DNA of 47,460 nt from a virus. This document shows, piece after piece, positions 42,310 to 47,460 of the stretch; position 1 is the stretch's first letter; each line of letters starts with the position of its first letter. The translations under genes were made by a program, and so were the position numbers. The notes beneath the pieces were generated by a model, which worked only from the letters and a program-made list of their open reading frames with translations, did not search any database and was not told the origin of the DNA. The DNA lies in IMG/VR virus record IMGVR_UViG_3300007644_000005, positions 1-47,460 of that record; one strand, written 5' to 3'.

Positions 42310-42348
42310 CAGTAAGTAAAATTAATAATAAACAAAAATTAAATAGAT

Positions 42349-45300
42349 ATGGCAAACAAAGTTTATGCATCTCCAGGTGTTTACACGACTGAAAAAGACC
42401 TAACATTCACAACTGAAACAGTTGGTGTTACTACGTTAGGTGTAGTTGGTGAAACGTTAAAAGGCCCAGCCTTCCAACCAATTTTCGTTAGAAATTTTGA
42501 CGAATATAAAACTATATTTGGTGGAACTAGTCCTGAAAAATTTAAAAATACTCAAATTGTAAAGTATGAATTACCTTACATTGCTAAGCAGTATTTAACA
42601 CAATCAAATCAATTATACGTAACAAGGCTTCTTGGTTTATCAGGGTACGACTCTGGTATGTCATGGGTTGTTAGAACATTGGGTGCTTGTGATGAAAGTA
42701 CATTATCACATACAGGTATTACTGAACAAGAATTTGAATTTAGCTTTAATACAGCTACAAATCAATTCTATGTTGCTGGTAATGTTTCGTTGATTAATCA
42801 TTTATCACAATTAACTGGTGTTAATGCTAATGAATTTGATTGTGTATTTAACACCTTCTTCACAACTATCGGTGGTTATACAAACGCTTCTTTCTACGAT
42901 AAGAAGCATGCGATGTATTGGGGTTTATTGACCAATGATATTGATACCGCATTAGTTAATGATGCAACATCTATAAACATCTTTACACCAAGTTATGTTG
43001 ATGCTTATGAGTTGCCTGTAACGGTTCCAGCTAACGATAGAGATGCGTATGTGTTAAATAATGAATTAATTTATGATAGCACAACACAAACTTACTCTGG
43101 ACCTAGTTTTGCTTTATTCTGTCATAGTTTTACTGGTGTTAATGCTACCGTTATTAAGGGTACATTAAAATTGTATACGGTTACTTTAAATTGTAACCCA
43201 TATACTGAAGGTCATAATAAAACTATCGCTACAATTAAGAGTAGAGGTGGTTATGTTTCTGACATTTTGAAGTATAACACGGCTTCTTTGGGTATGATTG
43301 CCCCAGCTAATTTAACAAGTGACCCATATGTTTCATTTGATTTAACTGGTACAACCGCTAACCCAACAGGTGGAACTTTTTCATACACCGTTTCATTAAA
43401 TAAAACAAATTCTAACTACATTAAAAAAGTAATTGGATCTACTTTAACAGATAAAGATTCACATATTTATGCTGAAGAAGTTTACGACCAAACTTTAGCT
43501 GATGGTTGGTATAAAGGAAAAATCAAAGGTTTGTACACCGAATTAGTTGGTGTTAACAACTGGGATCACTACAAATTCCAATATCAATCACCTGTTACTC
43601 CTTTTATTGTATCAGAATTAAGAGGTGGTGTGCCGCAAAGATTGTTTAGATTAATTTCTATTTCAGACGGTACTAACGCTAACTACGAAATAAAGACTTC
43701 AATCGCCAATGTTGATCTATCTAAGAAGACATTTGATATTTACATCAGATCTTTCTCAGATACAGATAAAAACCCAGTTATTATCGAAAGATTTGTTGAT
43801 TGTACAATGGATGAAACTTTAGATAACTACGTTGGTAGAAAAATAGGTACTATCGACAACAAATACCCTCTTAAGAGTGCTTATGTCGTATTAGAACCAG
43901 CTATCAATGCACCTAAAGATGCTATTCCTGCTGGTTTCGAAGGTTATGAGTTCAGAACTAACGGTGAAACTGATTATACAGAAACAGCTGTCCCTGAAAT
44001 GCCTTACAAAACTAAATATTTTGCGCCTGGTGATGTTATTTATAACCCACCATTTGCTAACCCAGTCATCTCAAACGGTGATAAAGTAAACAAAAACTAT
44101 TTAGGTTTCTCAAGCCAATTTGGTTTTGATAAAGACTTGTTATTGTTTAAAGGTAAAGTTAGTATTTTAGGTGATAACGCTTACAACACTGGTGATGATT
44201 ACTTCACTAAAACTAAAGGCTTCCACATGGATATTAACGCTTCAGCGTTGGTTGATTCTGTGACTGGAGAACAAGTTTTCTCAACTGGTGTGGCTTCATT
44301 TAATGATGCAACAACTGTTGATGGTACTGCGACTCACCCGTATAACAACATGAGAACAAGAAAATTCACTTTATTATTTGCAGGTGGTTTTGATGGTTGG
44401 GACGAGTTTAGATTAAACAGAACTAATACTGATGAGTATAAGATAGGTAGAACTGGTTTCGTTGCTTCACAATTTGATACTTTCACAAATGTTGAGTACG
44501 CTGAATTGTTTGGTACTTCCGACTACTATGCTTACTTATATGGTATTAGAACATACCAAAACCCTGAAGAAACACCAATTAATATCTTAGCTACCCCTGG
44601 TATTGACGTATTAAACAATACAGACTTGGTTAGAGATGCAATTGAGGTTGTTGAGGAGAAAAGATTGGATGCTATTTACTTACCTACATTACCTGATATT
44701 AAGTTGTTAAACAATAACAACCCTTCAGATACTGAAAGTTGGTATTATGCTGAAGATATCGTTGATGAGTTAGAAAACACTGAAATCGATTCAAACTATA
44801 CAGCGGTATACTATCCATGGATTCAAATCACTGATACCGAAAATAATGCAAACTTGTTTATTCCACCTACAGCTGAAGTTGTTAGAAATATGGCTTATAC
44901 AGATAACGTAGCATTCCCTTGGTTCGCAACCGCAGGTTACAATAGAGGTTTGGTTAAATGTAATAGAGCACGTATCGTTCTTGATCAAGAAGCTAGAGAT
45001 ATTTTATATCCAGGTAGAATTAACCCATTAGCGACTTATTCAGACGTTGGTGTTGTTATCTGGGGTAATAGAAACTTACAAGTTAGATCTAGTGCTCTTG
45101 ATAGATTAAACATCAGAAGATTGTTGTTACAAGCTAGAAGATTGATTATGTCTGTATCAAAAAGATTATTATTTGATCCAAATGATACGACAGTTAGAAA
45201 TCAATTCTTGTCATTGGTTAACCCAATCTTGGATAACATTAGAAAAGAAAGAGGTTTAACAGACTTCAGAGTTAGTGTTGCAATGGACGTTGAGGATAAT

Positions 45301-45411
45301 GATAGAAATACTTTGAGAGGTAAAATCTTCATTAAACCAACACCAACATTGGAATTCATCGAACTTGAATTCGTTGTTACACCGCAAAACGTTTCTTTCG
45401 ATAACATTTAA
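42349..45411 (+). CDS. 18: Tail sheath protein (T4 gp18-like)
   Basis: A 1020-aa contractile sheath protein; T4 gp18 has 659 residues. N-terminal ASPGVYTTEKDLTF (res. 7-20) and GVVGETLKGPAFQPIFVRNF are characteristic. The C-terminal 150 residues hold the conserved core and end: DVGVVIWGNRNLQVRSSALD, NIRRLLLQARRLIMSVSK, FRVSVAMDVEDNDRNTLRGK and LEFIELEFVVTPQNV. Roughly 300-350 extra residues in the middle probably form domains on the outside of the tail. In assembly it polymerises round the gp19 tube. Codons are more biased (many AAC, TTG, AGA) than in nearby genes, fitting high expression. Confidence 0.94.
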   Translation: MANKVYASPGVYTTEKDLTFTTETVGVTTLGVVGETLKGPAFQPIFVRNFDEYKTIFGGTSPEKFKNTQIVKYELPYIAKQYLTQSNQLYVTRLLGLSGYDSGMSWVVRTLGACDESTLSHTGITEQEFEFSFNTATNQFYVAGNVSLINHLSQLTGVNANEFDCVFNTFFTTIGGYTNASFYDKKHAMYWGLLTNDIDTALVNDATSINIFTPSYVDAYELPVTVPANDRDAYVLNNELIYDSTTQTYSGPSFALFCHSFTGVNATVIKGTLKLYTVTLNCNPYTEGHNKTIATIKSRGGYVSDILKYNTASLGMIAPANLTSDPYVSFDLTGTTANPTGGTFSYTVSLNKTNSNYIKKVIGSTLTDKDSHIYAEEVYDQTLADGWYKGKIKGLYTELVGVNNWDHYKFQYQSPVTPFIVSELRGGVPQRLFRLISISDGTNANYEIKTSIANVDLSKKTFDIYIRSFSDTDKNPVIIERFVDCTMDETLDNYVGRKIGTIDNKYPLKSAYVVLEPAINAPKDAIPAGFEGYEFRTNGETDYTETAVPEMPYKTKYFAPGDVIYNPPFANPVISNGDKVNKNYLGFSSQFGFDKDLLLFKGKVSILGDNAYNTGDDYFTKTKGFHMDINASALVDSVTGEQVFSTGVASFNDATTVDGTATHPYNNMRTRKFTLLFAGGFDGWDEFRLNRTNTDEYKIGRTGFVASQFDTFTNVEYAELFGTSDYYAYLYGIRTYQNPEETPINILATPGIDVLNNTDLVRDAIEVVEEKRLDAIYLPTLPDIKLLNNNNPSDTESWYYAEDIVDELENTEIDSNYTAVYYPWIQITDTENNANLFIPPTAEVVRNMAYTDNVAFPWFATAGYNRGLVKCNRARIVLDQEARDILYPGRINPLATYSDVGVVIWGNRNLQVRSSALDRLNIRRLLLQARRLIMSVSKRLLFDPNDTTVRNQFLSLVNPILDNIRKERGLTDFRVSVAMDVEDNDRNTLRGKIFIKPTPTLEFIELEFVVTPQNVSFDNI

Positions 45412-45418
45412 TAAGTTT

Positions 45419-45452
45419 AGGGGGTACGAAGGTATCCCCTTTATTTCTTTTC
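45419..45452 (+). terminator. Terminator after tail sheath
   Basis: GGGGGTAC (45420-45427) pairs with GTATCCCC (45432-45439), with one G-T pair and loop GAAG, followed by the T-rich TTTATTTCTTTT. It lies nine bases after the sheath stop. Confidence 0.85.
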
Positions 45453-45528
45453 CATAGCTTAAAAAGCACCAACGGTAATTGAGATACTAATTAATAAAAA
45501 AGAAAGTAACAAAGAAAAAATAAATTAG

Positions 45529-45550
45529 AGTACTATTTATAATAGAGTAC
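45529..45550 (+). repeat. 22-bp palindromic repeat, copy 1
   Basis: AGTACTATTTATAATAG followed by AGTAC: nested inverted repeat with the late-type core TATTTATA at 45534-45541. Identical to copy 2. Confidence 0.85.
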
Positions 45551-45571
45551 ATAATATATGAAATTATATAT

Positions 45572-45593
45572 AGTACTATTTATAATAGAGTAC
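45572..45593 (+). repeat. 22-bp palindromic repeat, copy 2
   Basis: Exact repeat of copy 1, with starts 43 bases apart; the core TATTTATA is at 45577-45584. Both copies face the tail tube gene 140-200 bases downstream. Confidence 0.85.
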
Positions 45594-45691
45594 TTTGGTT
45601 AAGACCCTTAACAAAAATAAGGTTTGAAAATCAAAAAGTCAAGTTTTTTGAAAAAAATTTTTAAAAAAGTGTATAATTCGAAAAACAAAGA

Positions 45692-45699
45692 TATTTATA
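45692..45699 (+). promoter_or_regulatory. Late-type promoter box before tail tube
   Basis: AAGATATTTATATTAAAC begins 41 bases before the ATG at 45733. The leader then has AATAAAACAAATTAAATAGA, close to the sheath leader. Confidence 0.65.
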
Positions 45700-45732
45700 T
45701 TAAACAATAAAACAAATTAAATAGACAACAAT

Positions 45733-46221
45733 ATGGCTAACTTATTAATGAAAATGCCCGTTCCTTACGAACCAAAGAAAAAGAACAGGTTTATTTTGAG
45801 ATTCCCAAGTTCACTAGGTATTAACGAGTGGTTCGTAATATCTACTTCAAGACCAAAGGTAACAATAAACGAAGTTGAAATTCCTTTCTTAAATACTTCA
45901 ACATATGTTGCTGGTAGATTTAACTGGGAATCAATTGATGTTACATTCAAAGACCCTATCGGTCCTTCAGCTTCACAAGCATTGATGGAGTGGGTTCGTT
46001 TACACGCTGAATCAGTAACAGGTAGAATGGGTTATGCCGCAGGTTATAAAAAAGATATTGAATTAGAAATGTTAGATCCGACAGGTGTTGTTGTTGAAAA
46101 ATGGATTCTTCAAGGAACCTTCTTGACAAATGTTGACTTTGGATCATTGGAATATAGTGATGATGAAATCGCTGACATTACAGCTACATTAAGAATGGAC
46201 CGTTGTATCTTGGTTTATTAA
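45733..46221 (+). CDS. 19: Tail tube protein (T4 gp19-like)
   Basis: A 162-aa protein, the same size as T4 gp19 (163 aa). Features: RFILRFPSSLGINEWFVIST (res. 17-36), VEIPFLNTSTYVAGRFNWES (about 46-65), ITVxFxD-like IDVTFKDPIGPSASQALMEW (66-85), GYKKDIELEMLDPTGVVVEK and a C-terminal DITATLRMDRCIL that is typical of gp19. It builds the hexameric inner tube through which DNA passes. Own promoter and terminator suggest high, single-gene expression. Confidence 0.94.
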   Translation: MANLLMKMPVPYEPKKKNRFILRFPSSLGINEWFVISTSRPKVTINEVEIPFLNTSTYVAGRFNWESIDVTFKDPIGPSASQALMEWVRLHAESVTGRMGYAAGYKKDIELEMLDPTGVVVEKWILQGTFLTNVDFGSLEYSDDEIADITATLRMDRCILVY

Positions 46222-46250
46222 GAATTATATTATCAATTCAAAATTCATTT

Positions 46251-46280
46251 GGGGGACGCTTTGCGACCCCCTTTTTTTTT
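46251..46280 (+). terminator. Terminator after tail tube
   Basis: GGGGG (46251-46255) pairs with CCCCC (46267-46271), with an inner CGC/GCG pair, a single A-A mismatch and loop TTT, followed by nine T (46272-46280). Its T-run overlaps the stop codon of the convergent endonuclease gene. Confidence 0.9.
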
Positions 46281-46677
46281 AACCTTTAATTATACCATAT
46301 TTCTCAATAAACTTGTTAACTCGTTCAACAACTAAATTTGTTTTATCCATTTCATGTTCCCAAATAACCAATAAATTATAGGTCCTATCAAACTTAACTA
46401 GTTTGACTTTGTATTGGTCATTCCTTAAATTGGCTCTCTGGAATGCATATTTTGCTTCTGGCGAATGTTTTTTACAACAGTGGTAGAAACACCCATGAGT
46501 TTCAATTAAGACGTTGTAATCAACTAAAAGAAAGTCGAACTCTCTTTTCTTAAAAACAAAATGTCTTTCAAAGTTTATATTTTCTTGCTCAAGTAGTTCA
46601 GCGAACGAATCTTCTAATTTTGAAGTACCATTCATCTTTTTAACCATTTTAGCGAATTTACCTTTCTTTTTGGCCAT
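46279..46677 (-). CDS. Vsr-like (EDxHD/PD-(D/E)XK) endonuclease
   Basis: A 132-aa protein with a basic Lys-rich start. The helix SKLEDSFAELLEQENINFER (about 19-38), then REFDFLLVDYNVLIETHGCF with FYHCC (46-67) and RNDQYKVKLVKFDRTYNLLVIWEHEM (about 85-111) reproduces the Vsr / DUF559 nuclease layout. Candidate catalytic residues are Glu22, Asp48 and the ETHG His (about 60). Vsr-like folds occur in mismatch nicking enzymes and in EDxHD homing endonucleases of phages. It lies singly and on the opposite strand between tail tube and a baseplate gene, as free-standing homing endonuclease genes do. Self-spreading is inferred. Confidence 0.75.
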   Translation of the reverse strand: MAKKKGKFAKMVKKMNGTSKLEDSFAELLEQENINFERHFVFKKREFDFLLVDYNVLIETHGCFYHCCKKHSPEAKYAFQRANLRNDQYKVKLVKFDRTYNLLVIWEHEMDKTNLVVERVNKFIEKYGIIKG

Positions 46678-46770
46678 AATATTCTATTATTATAATAATT
46701 AGTTGTAAACTACCCTTTTACCGTCAAATTGATATTAAAAGGTAAAAAAAATAAAAAATACCGTTTACAC

Positions 46771-46779
46771 TATTTAATA
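46771..46779 (+). promoter_or_regulatory. Variant late-type box TATTTAATA
   Basis: CACTATTTAATATTAGAC begins 41 bases before the ATG at 46812, the same distance as for tail tube. The core differs by an inserted or changed base from TATTTATA. Confidence 0.45.
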
Positions 46780-46811
46780 TTAGACTATAATTAATTTAAA
46801 ATTAAAATACT

Positions 46812-47460
46812 ATGGAAAATCAACAGGTTTATTTTGAACCACCGCACGATGTTATTCCGCTTCCATCAGGTGGCAGATTTTACAAAAATAAAAAAGACAC
46901 AATTAAAGTAGCTTATATGACGGCTGCTGACGAAAACATTCTAACTTCACCAAACTTACTACAAAGCGGTAAAGTCCTTGACGTTTTATTGGAAAAGAAA
47001 ATTTTAGATAAAGACATCAAAGCTGGGCAATTATTACCAGGTGATAGAAATGCTATTATTTTCTTTTTAAGATCAACTGGTTATGGTGAGATTTATCCAG
47101 TGGAGTTAACAGACCCTAAAACAGGTGATAAATTTATTGAGGAAATTGACATTAGCCAATTACCAATAAAAGAAAATACTTTAACACCAGATGAAAATGC
47201 TGAATGTTCATTTGTTTTACCAAGATCTAAAAAAACTGTTAAATTTAAATATTTAACTGCTGAAGAGGATGAGAAGTTGATTAGAGAAGATCAAGCCAGA
47301 ACAAAAAAATTGGGTTCTAGCGCTATTAGTCAAATTATGACATTGCGTTTACAAAACCAAATTGTGGAAGTTGACGGCATTCGAGATAAAAACGCAATCG
47401 TTCAATTCGTTGAGAGTATGTCACCAATGGACTCAGCTGAGTTCAGAAAACATCTTTTCG
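46812..47460 (+). CDS. Baseplate-assembly protein of the T4 gp26/gp51 type, partial
   Basis: An open frame of 216 codons that runs off the right edge. It starts MENQQVYFEPPHDVIPLPSG. VAYMTAADENILTSPNLLQS with GKVLDVLLEKKI and GQLLPGDRNAIIFFLRSTGY, GEIYPVELTDPKT follow the pattern of the T4-type baseplate proteins around gp26/gp51 (MTxxEExxLTxxxLxKxGxxxDxLL ... LLxGDRNAxxxxxRxxxYGxxY), which help assemble the hub. I cannot say which of these T4 genes it corresponds to. It follows tail tube and the endonuclease gene. Confidence 0.65.
   Translation, partial: MENQQVYFEPPHDVIPLPSGGRFYKNKKDTIKVAYMTAADENILTSPNLLQSGKVLDVLLEKKILDKDIKAGQLLPGDRNAIIFFLRSTGYGEIYPVELTDPKTGDKFIEEIDISQLPIKENTLTPDENAECSFVLPRSKKTVKFKYLTAEEDEKLIREDQARTKKLGSSAISQIMTLRLQNQIVEVDGIRDKNAIVQFVESMSPMDSAEFRKHLF

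Larger units (their letters stand above)
45412..45732. other. Noncoding region before tail tube gene
   Basis: A 321-base region with no gene that I can support. It holds the sheath terminator (45419-45452), an A-rich stretch, two identical 22-bp palindromes (45529-45550 and 45572-45593) each with a TATTTATA core, a small hairpin GTTAAG-ACC-CTTAAC (about 45599-45613), and the tube promoter box at 45692. Confidence 0.8.

Noticed and set aside
1-47460. CRISPR arrays, tRNA genes, integrase, transposase
   Set aside because: Looked for on both strands by eye; no regular spaced repeats, cloverleaf-like sequences or recombinase motifs were seen.

Overview
The window is part of the genome of a large contractile-tailed (T4-like) bacteriophage, most likely infecting a member of the Bacteroidota. 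T4-type parts recognised from protein motifs are large terminase (gp17), portal (gp20), neck protein gp13, tail sheath gp18, tail tube gp19, a baseplate-assembly protein at the right edge, a family B DNA polymerase and a gp55-like late sigma factor. The host guess rests on low-GC DNA, the absence of clear Shine-Dalgarno sites, and promoters of the Bacteroidota type (TTTG, about 19-20 bp, TAnnTTTG) in front of the DNA polymerase and one other gene. There are no tRNA genes, integrase, CRISPR array or insertion sequence that I can see.

Layout, left to right. Bases 1-1586 (minus) carry the start of an unknown gene, a BCS1-like AAA ATPase and an unknown protein. A small two-helix membrane protein (plus, 1696-1938) meets a bidirectional terminator. 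Bases 2041-7840 (minus) are the packaging block: an unknown 379-aa protein, TerL, a small protein, portal and a helical protein. Bases 7906-15152 (minus) are a virion operon: possible TerS, large structural proteins, an OB-fold baseplate candidate, and a fibre-like protein interrupted by a threonine-rich tetrapeptide repeat. Bases 15176-28789 (minus) are unusual. About nine sugar-related genes (seven glycosyltransferase genes, three of them two-domain fusions, plus a pyruvyltransferase-like gene and an HldE/PfkB-type sugar kinase), together with an FkbM methyltransferase, are interleaved with dUTPase, PhoH, a HAD-like protein without its catalytic aspartates, and the late sigma factor. Bases 28854-31706 hold small proteins, including a holin-like protein and a WYL-like protein. 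Bases 31751-34855 encode DNA polymerase. Bases 34923-37890 (minus) hold gp13 and two structural candidates. A GP88-family gene (plus) converges on an SNF2 helicase (minus) at 37923-40847. From 40951 the plus strand encodes gp14-like and gp15-like candidates, sheath, tube and, after a Vsr-like endonuclease on the minus strand, the baseplate-assembly protein.

The main regulatory signal is a box reading TATTTAT, usually TATTTATA or TATTTATTA, in the direction of transcription. It stands 19-24 bases before the start codon of eight genes and somewhat nearer or farther from several more, on both strands and nearly always at virion operons. With a gp55-like sigma factor in the same window, this is best explained as the late promoter. 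The box is the reverse complement of the T4 late box (TATAAATA) and is often part of a palindrome. A related form, TATTTTTAT, precedes two genes of the sugar and sigma-factor region. Genes within operons are packed with TAATG or ATGA overlaps. Only one stretch longer than 300 bases has no gene (45412-45732, before the tube gene); it holds a terminator, two identical 22-bp palindromes and a promoter box.
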